The position numbers and the translations under genes are program-made. From Planctomycetota bacterium (GTDB taxonomy: Bacteria; Planctomycetota; Planctomycetia; Pirellulales; Pirellulaceae), in the NCBI GenBank assembly GCA_029259935.1, contig JAJDEH010000319.1:1-55962 (forward strand): 55,962 nt of DNA. The letters are read 5' to 3'. Positions 35,971-44,162 of the stretch are shown in pieces. A model generated the notes under the pieces. It was not told the DNA's origin. It saw only the letters and a list, made by a program, of their open reading frames with translations, and made no database searches. Position 1 is the stretch's first letter; every line of letters starts with the position of its first letter.

Positions 35971-37293
35971 TCAAAGTTGTTGCCCCAACTCGTAAAGCAA
36001 ACGAAACCACGGTCCCAAGACCATGACTGCCAACAGAGCGACGACCGTGCCGCCAACACCGGCGGCGGCCACAATCGGCAAACAGGCGACTAGCCAATTG
36101 GAGATCCTCGTCGCCTGGGCGCGATATACCTCGGCTAGATGTTGCAGCGTGCGGCTCAGTTCGCCCCGCCGGTTTCCAACCGCCAACATCCAGCCCAACA
36201 GCGGCGGGAATCCACATGACTTTAGCTGGCGCGTGTCCACCGCGTCACCATGTTCAATCCTGTCCGCCAGCGCTTGGCAAGACACCATCAAACCGCGATC
36301 ACCGCTTGCGTCGGCCGACAAAACGACCGCTTCGCCAAGAGGCACATTCTGTTCGACAAGCATCCGCAGCGTTTCGGAAAACGCCGCCAAACGCGCGGCC
36401 TTTAACATTCCGGAAATCGTCGGCAACCGCGTCGCCCAGACGTTCTTGGAAGCATGGCCCCAATATCGTCCGCTACGATACCAGGCCCTCGCCAAGAGGC
36501 CGGCGGCCAACAAAGGCGGAATATACCACCAGTAAACGGAGGAACGGCCGAACATGGCAAGAATCTCCAGCCAGTAGCCGCCGCCGCCAACCATCTCTTG
36601 GTATCCGTCGGCGATCCAGGGCATCCAGTAACTGGCCAGCAGAACAAACATCAAATAAGAAAAACCGATCAGGACCAGCGGATAGAATAATGCGCCGCTG
36701 ATGATCCGCCGCATCTCGGCCACTCGGCGCACCGAGGTCGACAGTCCCTCCAAAGCAAGCGACAAACGCCCGCCGCGAATTCCCGCTTCGACCACCGCGC
36801 GATAGATTGGCGGAAAACCATTGTCGGTCCGCGAGACAATCTGCGACAGACTTTCGCCCGACTCCATGCGGCGGCCCAGTTCCGTGGAAATCGCCCCCAA
36901 CCTGCCGGGCAGTTCGTCTCCGAGTTGAATGAGACCTCGTTCCAGCGGCACTCCGACGCGGGCCAGCGCTGCCATCTCGTCGTTTAAAGCGATCAAATGT
37001 TCGAGACGAATGTTGGTCATCGGCCGGTTTGCGGGGAAGTGCTCGGCCAGGCTTTCAGCGGTAGCGGGCGTAGCGCCCGCCCGAGGCCGGTCACGCAGCA
37101 AGCTCCATCCGGCAAGGAATCCAAGCAGGCCTCCCACGATTGTCGCCGGTATTGTGGCGACGATCAAAAAACGAATCTCCGACAGGCCAAAGCCCTGGTC
37201 CATTAGTAAGAATGCCGTGGAAACACCAAATAGCAACGCGACAAGCAATTCGCACAACCTGCGTGCGACGGTTCGTAGGTGCCTAAATGCCAT
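35971..37293 (-). CDS. GspF-family platform protein (cassette 2)
   Basis: This 440-residue protein is the counterpart of the cassette 1 protein at 28319-29611. Shared features are the N-terminus MAFRHLRTVARRLCELLVAL with two spans, MAALARVGVPLERGLIQLGD, LGRRMESGESLSQIV, EAGIRGGRLSLALEGLSTS, LVEQNVPLGEAVVLSADASG and GNRRGELSRTLQHLAEVYRA. It follows the GspE ATPase gene and precedes the double-GspF gene with a 40-bp gap. Confidence 0.88.
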   Translation of the reverse strand: MAFRHLRTVARRLCELLVALLFGVSTAFLLMDQGFGLSEIRFLIVATIPATIVGGLLGFLAGWSLLRDRPRAGATPATAESLAEHFPANRPMTNIRLEHLIALNDEMAALARVGVPLERGLIQLGDELPGRLGAISTELGRRMESGESLSQIVSRTDNGFPPIYRAVVEAGIRGGRLSLALEGLSTSVRRVAEMRRIISGALFYPLVLIGFSYLMFVLLASYWMPWIADGYQEMVGGGGYWLEILAMFGRSSVYWWYIPPLLAAGLLARAWYRSGRYWGHASKNVWATRLPTISGMLKAARLAAFSETLRMLVEQNVPLGEAVVLSADASGDRGLMVSCQALADRIEHGDAVDTRQLKSCGFPPLLGWMLAVGNRRGELSRTLQHLAEVYRAQATRISNWLVACLPIVAAAGVGGTVVALLAVMVLGPWFRLLYELGQQL

Positions 37294-37323
37294 GACTTGG
37301 GTTCGAGCATAAAAGGGAATGAC

Positions 37324-37376
37324 TTGTGGTGCGGGCGTCTCGCCTGCCCATTACAGCCGAGACGGCCGCACCACAA
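37324..37376. repeat. Long imperfect palindrome between gspE and gspF
   Basis: TTGTGGTGCGGGCGTCTCG (37324-37342) and CGAGACGGCCGCACCACAA (37358-37376) pair over 19 bp with a single mismatch, around a 15-base loop. The stem ends in TTG/CAA and there is no long T-run. It looks like an intergenic repetitive palindrome or a transcript-stabilising hairpin in the gspE-gspF message rather than a simple terminator. Confidence 0.65.
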
Positions 37377-37422
37377 TTTGGGAAGCAACCTTCTTACGAA
37401 TCCTTAGCCTAGTTGTGGGCGA

Positions 37423-38643
37423 TTAACGTTGGGCCGCGAATCCCAATACTCGTCTAACTTCCGCGGGGCTCGTTTGTCCTGCTTCGATGGCGGCGCAGGC
37501 ACGCTGCCAGTTGGTTTTCATGCCGCTGTTGATGGCAATTTTCTCTAGCTCGCGGGCGTCCAGCCGGTCTAGAACGGCTTGCGCCACATCATGAGATGCA
37601 AGCGTCATGACCTCGGCAATGGCCAGCCGGCCTTGGTAGCCCGAACCGGCGCACGCTTCGCACCCGACCGCCGTTCGGCTTGAACTAACGGGCAACCCGA
37701 GCCGCGCGTCCTGTTCGTCGTTGGCCTGGGAACACTGGCACAAACGGCGTAACAACCGCTGGCTCAAGACCGCCAAGATGCCGCTACGCAGCAAGTACGG
37801 TTCAATTCCCATATCGGCAAGCCGGCTGAGGGCTTCCCCGCAATTGCCGGCGTGAAACGTCGTGATCACCAGATGCCCGGTCAGTGACGCCTGAAAAGCG
37901 GCTTCGGCGGTGGGCCGGTCGCGAATCTCGCCGATCAACAGGACTTCAGGGTCTTGCCGCATGATGCTCCGCAGGCCACTGGCCAGATCGAACCCCGCCG
38001 CCGGATTGATTTGCGATTGGGCCACGCCCGGCACGGCGACTTCGATGGGATCTTCAAGTGCAACGATGCTCTTCCCCCCCTCCGACGATTCCACCAATCC
38101 GCGCAGGCAGGCGTAGGCGGTGGTCGTTTTACCGCTGCCCGCCGGGCCGCTGATCAGAATCGCGCCGGACGTTTCCGAGAGGGAAGCCTTCAAGGTCACC
38201 CTAATTTCGTCGGGCAACTGCAAATCTTGTAAATGTAAAAAAGCTTTTTGTGCCGCGAAGATCCGCACCACGACGCGTTCGCCGTGCAGTGTCGGAAACG
38301 TGCTGACTCGCATTTCGACTTCCGCCGGCGTCGCGCGAATACGTCCCTCTTGCGGAACGTCAGTACGGTAGGTCAGCAACTCGGCCAGCACCTTGAGCCG
38401 AGCGACAACGTCGGCCGCCAGTCCCGAAGGGAAACACCCGAGATTTTGCAACACGCCGTCAATGCGCCAACGGACGTCGAGTTGTTCGCCGCTGGGAGTC
38501 AGGTGGACATCACTGGCCCCAATTTCCCGCGCGCCGCACAACAGACGCTCGACGAATTGGCTCGCATATTCCGTGTGAGCGGGATCAAACTTGGCAAGAT
38601 CCTGCTTCAACTTTTCGACCGCGGATGGAACGATAGCTGCCAT
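37423..38643 (-). CDS. GspE/PilB-type secretion ATPase, short form
   Basis: This 406-residue protein is a type II secretion/type IV pilus assembly ATPase. An N2-like domain (GASDVHLTPSGEQLDVRWRI) is followed by the Walker A GPAGSGKTTTAYACLRG (about 164-180), an Asp box/Walker B in LLIGEIRDRPTAEAAF (about 232-247) and a His box at GHLVITTFHAGN. The usual N1 domain is absent. The tetracysteine zinc motif is reduced to CQC...CEAC. ATP hydrolysis would drive pseudopilin extension through GspF. It is the only such ATPase visible for the two cassettes and is the first gene of the run; 93 bp separate its start from the Pnkp stop. Confidence 0.9.
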   Translation of the reverse strand: MAAIVPSAVEKLKQDLAKFDPAHTEYASQFVERLLCGAREIGASDVHLTPSGEQLDVRWRIDGVLQNLGCFPSGLAADVVARLKVLAELLTYRTDVPQEGRIRATPAEVEMRVSTFPTLHGERVVVRIFAAQKAFLHLQDLQLPDEIRVTLKASLSETSGAILISGPAGSGKTTTAYACLRGLVESSEGGKSIVALEDPIEVAVPGVAQSQINPAAGFDLASGLRSIMRQDPEVLLIGEIRDRPTAEAAFQASLTGHLVITTFHAGNCGEALSRLADMGIEPYLLRSGILAVLSQRLLRRLCQCSQANDEQDARLGLPVSSSRTAVGCEACAGSGYQGRLAIAEVMTLASHDVAQAVLDRLDARELEKIAINSGMKTNWQRACAAIEAGQTSPAEVRRVLGFAAQR

Positions 38644-38736
38644 GGTGTGATCAGTTTAGATGAATTCCACCGTTCTCACCACAAACCGTGATGAAAGCTC
38701 ATGAAGGCGAGACGAATGGATTCTGATTGCTATCGA

Positions 38737-41331
38737 TCACAGCCTGGGGTCCACGGGCTCGCTTTCCAGGGCCAGCACGCCAAACACGCACTCATGAACG
38801 CGTCGAAGCGGTTCCCGGCGTACAAACCGCTCGAGCGCTTCGATGCCGAGCGCGAATTCGCGTAGGGCCAACGACCGCTTGCGCCCTAAACGGCGGGCTC
38901 GCAGCCGGGAAAGATGCTGGTCGGCCGTGTAGTCGGGGCCGTAGATGATCCGTAAATACTCCCGGCCACGGCACTTTACCGCTGGCTGAACCAGTCCCTT
39001 CTTTCCACGCACAATCCACTCGCTCGGTTTGACGACCATCCCCTCGCCGCCTTGCCCCGTCAGATTCGTCCACCATTCGATGCCGACGGCTTGGCTATCG
39101 ACATCGGTGACATCGACAACCTTAAATTCAGTAGCCAACAGGATGCCACGGTCTTCACGGCAGACTTTGGTAAGTGTCTCCATATGCCAAACGTGATTTT
39201 GGTCTATGTGGACGGTTCCCTCCGTGGCCAGCAAGTGAAACGGTGCCAACTTGAGATCGTCCACTGATTCAACAGGCCAGCAGTATTGCCGGTAAGCCGT
39301 CACGAATTGATCGATGGACTGCCGGCGTTCGGCGTACCGCTCCAACACTTCATCAACCCCTGGCCCATTTTTGCCCAGCCGCTTTGTGGTTTGTTCGAGT
39401 ACCTCCACCGCCTGAGGCAAGGAAGCCTTTCCCGCCGCTCCGACGGCAGCGTACTGGGAGCGCAAAAGCTCCCGCGCCTTGGCCGACCAAGGCATCAACT
39501 CGCAGTCCAGAACCGCCCAAGTCGTGTTGAACTGTTCCCAGAATCCCGCGCGGGTCATGGCGGATCGCAGTCGTTCGAGAATCTGTGTTTCAATTTCGGC
39601 ATCGTTGAAGAACCGGCGGCCGGTGCGAGTGTGGATTATGCCGGCTTCTCCGTCGGCGATGCCGAATCTCTCACGAGCCGCATCGTCGTCCTGGCAGATG
39701 ACGACAACCGCTCGGGAGCCCATATGCTTTTCTTGACACACAACTTGTGGCACGCCTTGGCCGCGGAAGTACGAAAACGCCTCGGCGGGGTGTTCCAATA
39801 GACCGGTTTCGCGAGTCGTTTCACATGGCGACATCGTGGGCGGAAGATAGATGAGCCATTTTGGATTGGCCGCGAATCGGCTCATCACTTCCAAGGCCGC
39901 GGTGGCATTTTCCTCGCGAATCGTGACATTGCGTTGAAGCCGCGTCGAGATGATTCGCTTTCCCAGAACGTCCTCGGCATCCAGCATGTCGTCGTGCAAC
40001 TGCTGAGCCGATAACGGCGATTGCTGCTCGGCGTCGAGAAACGGCCGCGCTGGTTCGCAGTAAGTCTGCTTGGCCGCGACCGAGACAAATTCGTTTTCCG
40101 GATAACGGAGCGACGTCAATTTGCCTCCGAAGACACAGCCGGTGTCGATGTTGACCGTGCGATTCAGCCACTCTGGTTCCGGTATGGGAGTATGGCCATA
40201 GACAACGTTCGCCTGGCCCCGGTATTCGGCGGCCCAGTCGTAGCGCACCGGCAAGCCAAACTCATCCGTTTCTCCCGAGGTTTCGCCGTACAGAGCAAAC
40301 TCGCGGACCTTGCCCGAGCCCCGTCCCTGCATCGCTTCTTTCATTCCGGCATGGGCCACGACCAGCTTCCCGCCATCGAGTACGTAGTGGCTCACGAGAC
40401 CGTCCAGAAATGTGCGCAGATCCTTGCAATACGATTCGCGGACGTCGGTCGGAAGCGATTCGATCTCGGCCAGCGAGTTGGCCAACCCATGCGTGATTTG
40501 CACACTCTTGCCGTTCAGCTTCCGCAACAGCTTCACGTCGTGGTTCCCAGGAACGCAGATCGCCGATCCCGACACCACCATGGCTCGCACCAGATTTACG
40601 GTGTCCAAGATCCTCGGCCCCCGGTCGACGAGATCGCCAACAAAGACTGCCTTGCGGCCTTCGGGATTCGCAAACACTGGTCCGCCAGGTGGTCCATCGG
40701 AAGCGGGGGTGGTCACTTCGTATCCGAGTCGCTGCAGAAGTTGCTCCAATTCGTCACAGCAACCGTGCACATCGCCAATAATGTCGAACGGCCCGCGCTC
40801 GTCACGCTTGTCGTTCCACAAAGGCACTCGCTCGACCGTCGCTCCATCAACCTCCGCCACGCTTTCCATGACAAAAATATGCCGAAAGCCCTCGCGCTTG
40901 AGTTTTTTCAACGAGCGGCGAAGCTGAGAACACTGCTGCCGTACGACATGCGGGCCGAAGTTTCGATCGTCGCGTTCCCGGTTACGTCCATGGCACTCGT
41001 CTTCCGGGACGTTCAACACAATAGCGACTGGCAGGCAGTGAAACTTGCGAGCCAGCGGCACCAACGATTTCCGCACCTCGGGCTGCACGTTCGTTGCATC
41101 GACCACCGCCAGCCGCCCTAGAGCCAGCCTTTTGGCGGCAATGTAGTGCAGCAATTCAAAGGCCTCATTCGTAACGCTCTGATCGTTCTCGTCGTCGCTG
41201 ACCATCGCCCGGCAAGCATCAGAGGCAATCACTTCGGTAGGCAGGAAGTGCTTTCGTGCAAACGTACTCTTGCCCGAGCCGCTGGGGCCGATCAGCACGA
41301 CGAGTGATAGATTGGGGATCTTGATGTTCAT
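38737..41331 (-). CDS. pnkp: Bacterial Pnkp: polynucleotide kinase-phosphatase-ligase of RNA repair
   Basis: This 864-residue protein matches the length and three-domain order of bacterial Pnkp. The 5'-OH kinase has GPSGSGKST at residues 15-23. The metallophosphoesterase has DIIGDVHGCCDE (about 180-191), GDLVDRGPRILD and the PGNHD motif. The C-terminal adenylyltransferase carries EKHMGSRAVVV with the expected nucleotidyl-accepting lysine at Lys535, and later GEGMVVKP, the lysine-containing motif V region. With Hen1, the enzyme heals and seals broken tRNA: it removes 2',3'-phosphates, phosphorylates 5' ends and ligates. The ATG at 41331 starts directly before the kinase; a GTG at 41361 is an alternative. 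Hen1 lies upstream on the same strand, separated by two genes or remnants. Confidence 0.95.
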   Translation of the reverse strand: MNIKIPNLSLVVLIGPSGSGKSTFARKHFLPTEVIASDACRAMVSDDENDQSVTNEAFELLHYIAAKRLALGRLAVVDATNVQPEVRKSLVPLARKFHCLPVAIVLNVPEDECHGRNRERDDRNFGPHVVRQQCSQLRRSLKKLKREGFRHIFVMESVAEVDGATVERVPLWNDKRDERGPFDIIGDVHGCCDELEQLLQRLGYEVTTPASDGPPGGPVFANPEGRKAVFVGDLVDRGPRILDTVNLVRAMVVSGSAICVPGNHDVKLLRKLNGKSVQITHGLANSLAEIESLPTDVRESYCKDLRTFLDGLVSHYVLDGGKLVVAHAGMKEAMQGRGSGKVREFALYGETSGETDEFGLPVRYDWAAEYRGQANVVYGHTPIPEPEWLNRTVNIDTGCVFGGKLTSLRYPENEFVSVAAKQTYCEPARPFLDAEQQSPLSAQQLHDDMLDAEDVLGKRIISTRLQRNVTIREENATAALEVMSRFAANPKWLIYLPPTMSPCETTRETGLLEHPAEAFSYFRGQGVPQVVCQEKHMGSRAVVVICQDDDAARERFGIADGEAGIIHTRTGRRFFNDAEIETQILERLRSAMTRAGFWEQFNTTWAVLDCELMPWSAKARELLRSQYAAVGAAGKASLPQAVEVLEQTTKRLGKNGPGVDEVLERYAERRQSIDQFVTAYRQYCWPVESVDDLKLAPFHLLATEGTVHIDQNHVWHMETLTKVCREDRGILLATEFKVVDVTDVDSQAVGIEWWTNLTGQGGEGMVVKPSEWIVRGKKGLVQPAVKCRGREYLRIIYGPDYTADQHLSRLRARRLGRKRSLALREFALGIEALERFVRREPLRRVHECVFGVLALESEPVDPRL

Positions 41332-41361
41332 GTTGAAGGCTTCTCCCAGAGCTTCTGCCAC

Positions 41362-41529
41362 TCAGGGACGGCTGCGGCCCATGTTTCTGTTTCTTCCTCT
41401 TGCCATACCGACCACTTTGCGTTCGATGTTGGCCGTCTTGATCAGTTCGACCAAATCTGCTTCGACCTCGCCTGTCCACATCAGGTGAATCCCAGTCAGC
41501 AACACGTGAAGACTCCTAGCCGTGTTCAT
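41362..41529 (-). pseudogene. Remnant resembling the C-terminus of a nucleotidyltransferase
   Basis: A 55-codon frame (MNTARSLHVLLTGIHLMWTG, then EVEADLVELIK) lies 10 bp downstream of the unknown gene and ends 30 bp before the Pnkp ATG. The helix and the LLTGIHLM-TGEVEADL pattern resemble the C-terminal helical part of predicted MNT-like nucleotidyltransferases (COG3541-type) that are often found in Pnkp operons. The catalytic GS-type motif and the rest of such a protein are absent, so I read it as a truncated remnant. It could instead be a real small protein. The assignment is from memory of family pattern. Confidence 0.5.
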
Positions 41530-41539
41530 GAATCAGCCA

Positions 41540-42439
41540 TCAAACTGTCCAATCCACCGCGTCCGCGTTGGCTAGCAAACGTGGAAGTTCATTGATTCGT
41601 TCTTCAATCAGTTCTTGGCAATCCGGCAGGTCATGCTCCATCTGTTGAGCTTTCTCGAAATCTGGTTCTTCTCTTAGCCGTTCCGCTGCGTTTACAACTT
41701 TATCGTGGACGAAATTGACCGTGAGTGTCGTTGTTAGGAAGTTCAAATTATCGTCAGCCCATCCAGTGTCGAACATATAGCTATCGTTTTCCCAAATATG
41801 TGGGCCACAGCCGCCCCACATTTCGAACAGCGGATTGTCCCCGTCGAAGTACATCAAATCCGAACAATACTGAAGTGCCGCGATGGCTCGTCCCGGCGTG
41901 TCAAGCGACCACCACGGATTCCAAATCAGATCAATCTTCGGGAGGATGATTCCAAGAGAATTGAAGCGGCCCATCCAGGCAACGGACGGAATCTTGTTTT
42001 GAAGTTGTGCGAACCTTCGCTCGATGTCCAAACGTTCCAAGAACCCGTCTCGAAAGAATTCCAAAACGTCCCGCTGTTGTTGGGGCGTCAACATCTTCTC
42101 GAAGACATTTCCGTGATGGACGCCATAGTGGAATTCGGAGTCGCCATGAGAACAGGGTTCGTTTCTCATGAGCGACTGGCACCAATCCATTAGACATGCT
42201 GGAAACAAGTAAGCGAATAGATCGGGCTGGAGTTCGGAATACGCAAGATCGTGGTAGTAATACCACAGATCCGAGACATCCATCTGTTTGTATGGAGTTC
42301 GGGCAAGCCGCTTCAAATCGTCGTCGAAATAGTCAAACTGTCGTTCCCACACAGTCTTGGGAGGCTGTGGATTCCCGAAGATTGCGCAGGCCCGAGCCCA
42401 ATTGATCGATCTGTCTATTTTTCGATGAGGTCTAGTCAC
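41540..42439 (-). CDS. Unrecognised protein inserted between hen1 and pnkp
   Basis: This 299-residue protein is rich in aromatic and acidic residues (VSDLWYYYHDLAYSELQPDL, FAYLFPACLMDWCQSLMRNE, GFLERLDIERRF, GGCGPHIWENDSYMF). No transmembrane span or catalytic motif known to me is visible. A GTG at 42439 overlaps the hen1 stop by 8 bp and follows a purine-rich GGGGG, so it was chosen; an ATG at 42475 would overlap hen1 by 44 bp. Close coupling to hen1 suggests that it is expressed with the repair enzymes, but function is unknown. Similar long helical proteins sometimes act as immunity or SMI1-like factors; there is no direct support here. Confidence 0.72.
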   Translation of the reverse strand: MTRPHRKIDRSINWARACAIFGNPQPPKTVWERQFDYFDDDLKRLARTPYKQMDVSDLWYYYHDLAYSELQPDLFAYLFPACLMDWCQSLMRNEPCSHGDSEFHYGVHHGNVFEKMLTPQQQRDVLEFFRDGFLERLDIERRFAQLQNKIPSVAWMGRFNSLGIILPKIDLIWNPWWSLDTPGRAIAALQYCSDLMYFDGDNPLFEMWGGCGPHIWENDSYMFDTGWADDNLNFLTTTLTVNFVHDKVVNAAERLREEPDFEKAQQMEHDLPDCQELIEERINELPRLLANADAVDWTV

Positions 42440-43826
42440 GCTTAAAAACCCCCATCTGCGTCGGCGATCCAACATGTTCGTCTTCGGGTCCCACCGGCTG
42501 AAACCGGACCGAATAATCGTGCTGTTCGGCGATCCGCTGCGCCCAAACTTGAAACTCTTGCCGAGTCCACTCGAAACGATGATCGGAATGCCGGAATTCG
42601 CCCGCGGTCAGCGTCTCCCACATTACGTTGTATTCCTGATTCGGCGTTGTCAGTACGACCGTCTTGGGCCGGGCGAATTCGAACACCGACCTCTCCAGGG
42701 AGGCTAGCCTCGGTTGGTCGAGATGTTCGATCACTTCAACAACCGCCGCTGCGTCGAAACCCTCTAGTCGATGATCGCGATAGATCAAGGATCCGTGAAT
42801 CAACTCCAATCGTTGAGCTTGTCGTTCCGGCAATCGGTCGAGCTTCAGTCGCTTGTGGGCCATCTCCAGCGAACGAATCGACACGTCCATTCCGACAATT
42901 CGCTCGAACTGTTTATCCTTGAGCAATTCGCGCAGCAGCTTCCCTTCACCACAGCCAAGATCCAAAACGCTACGGGCACCGCTGTTTCGGAGGGCCGCCA
43001 TGACCGCCCCCTGCCGCTGCTCGTTGAGACTGAGCGGCCGTTCTAGTGCATCTTCCTGACCGTCGGCCTTCTCGCTGTCCGAGTTCGCTGCTGCTTCTTC
43101 GTCGACAAGTCGAGCCAGAGCTTGGCGAAACAGACTGGCGCGGTGCTTCAAATAACGCCGGCTGATCTGCTCTTTCTCGGGATGGGACGCCAGCCAGCCC
43201 GTTCCTTTGGCCAGCAGTTTTTCCAGTTCGTCCTCGCCCACAAAGTAGTGTTTGTCGTTATCGAAAACCGGGATCAGGACATAGAGGTGCGTAAGCAGAT
43301 CGGAAAGCGTCTTAGTTCCGCTAATTGTGACCGAGTAATAGGGACTCTCGCCCCACTCAGGAAATCGCTCGTCCAGCGGATGCCGAGTGGCTTTAACGGT
43401 GTAACCCAGCGGCTCGAAAATCTCATGCACGAAGCCTTCGCCCGCCCGGACGGGCAGGACATCGATGGCAGCCGTCAAGGGAAGCGGGGTCGCCGCCAGT
43501 TCCGCGCGATCCTTGCACCGGCCACTCAGCGCCGTGCCGAACAACTGCGAAATGGCCACGCTCATGAATGACGAAGCGACGTAGGGCCGGTCGTTAACGT
43601 AATGGCCCAGCAAAAAGCCTTCATTGCGATTCTTGCCGCGAGCCATGCCGACCGGATCCACATCCAACAGGACACAGGCCGCGCAACGATCCACGGCTGC
43701 CTCGGAATAGAAGACATGTGCCTGGCCGAAGCTGAGATCGAAGCTCTGAAACCGATCGGGGTGTTTGTGCAGCAGATACCCGAGATCGGTCGCCGGTTTG
43801 TGTGTGGTGATGATGGTCAGGAGCAT
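42432..43826 (-). CDS. hen1: Hen1: 3'-terminal RNA ribose 2'-O-methyltransferase
   Basis: This 464-residue protein has the bacterial Hen1 layout. The N-terminal Hen1-specific region (about 1-245) includes GYLLHKHPDRFQSFDLSFGQ, VFYSEA and PYVASSFMSVAISQLFGTAL. The SAM-binding methyltransferase begins at SVLDLGCGEGKLL (about 285-297), and the metal-binding active site is EVIEHL (about 362-367) with the later histidines in FRHSDHRFEW. Bacterial Hen1 methylates the 2'-OH at the 3' side of a cleavage before Pnkp ligates, which immunises the repaired tRNA against the same ribotoxin. It is first in the minus-strand operon; palindromes at 43879-43911 precede it. It ends in TAG. Confidence 0.95.
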   Translation of the reverse strand: MLLTIITTHKPATDLGYLLHKHPDRFQSFDLSFGQAHVFYSEAAVDRCAACVLLDVDPVGMARGKNRNEGFLLGHYVNDRPYVASSFMSVAISQLFGTALSGRCKDRAELAATPLPLTAAIDVLPVRAGEGFVHEIFEPLGYTVKATRHPLDERFPEWGESPYYSVTISGTKTLSDLLTHLYVLIPVFDNDKHYFVGEDELEKLLAKGTGWLASHPEKEQISRRYLKHRASLFRQALARLVDEEAAANSDSEKADGQEDALERPLSLNEQRQGAVMAALRNSGARSVLDLGCGEGKLLRELLKDKQFERIVGMDVSIRSLEMAHKRLKLDRLPERQAQRLELIHGSLIYRDHRLEGFDAAAVVEVIEHLDQPRLASLERSVFEFARPKTVVLTTPNQEYNVMWETLTAGEFRHSDHRFEWTRQEFQVWAQRIAEQHDYSVRFQPVGPEDEHVGSPTQMGVFKRD

Positions 43827-44162
43827 CGGTCAGGTCATCCATGTTTGGAAAATGTCGCCAAGACGATGAATCAGAAGCCGGGCATAGCCCGAACCAACTC
43901 CGATTCGGAGTGTCTTGGCAGGCACGGCTGGCCAGCGTGATTGACGTCCGCCGCCGGAATCAGAAATTAGTTTACTCCGATCAGGACACTCGGGTGCTCC
44001 GCCGGTTCACTTAAGGGACGCGGGGATTTCAACGAAAGGCAAAGGTAATGGCACGAGGTTACGGGCTTTGAAGAGCAAGCGTTGGCTGAGATTCGCCGCT
44101 GATCGCGGCCGAGGCGGATTGTCCGCCCGGCCTATCCGCGCGCATCCATCGGAGCCAACCTC
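43827..44162. other. Divergent intergenic region between hen1 and the PcfJ-like gene
   Basis: This 336-bp region has no coding frame I can support. It holds the two palindromes upstream of hen1 and, nearer the PcfJ-like gene, a perfect GGCGGA-TTG-TCCGCC hairpin at 44113-44127. Promoters for both directions must lie here but no convincing -35/-10 pair was found. Confidence 0.5.
43879..43911. promoter_or_regulatory. Two adjacent palindromes upstream of hen1
   Basis: CGGGC-ATA-GCCCG (43879-43891) and ACTCCGA-T-TCGGAGT (43897-43911) are perfect inverted repeats located 53-85 bp upstream of the hen1 start codon. They may be an operator or leader hairpins. No sigma-54 site was recognised in the region, so control by an RtcR-like activator is not supported. 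Confidence 0.4.

Noticed and set aside
40021..41121. A 366-codon open frame on the plus strand inside pnkp
   Set aside because: It is antisense to conserved Pnkp motifs and has no domain character; GC-rich third positions make such frames common.
42432..42434. TAG of hen1 as a second read-through site for the suppressor tRNA
   Set aside because: Read-through would add 33 residues without family character, and Hen1 is complete at the TAG. Other genes in the window also use TAG as a normal stop.
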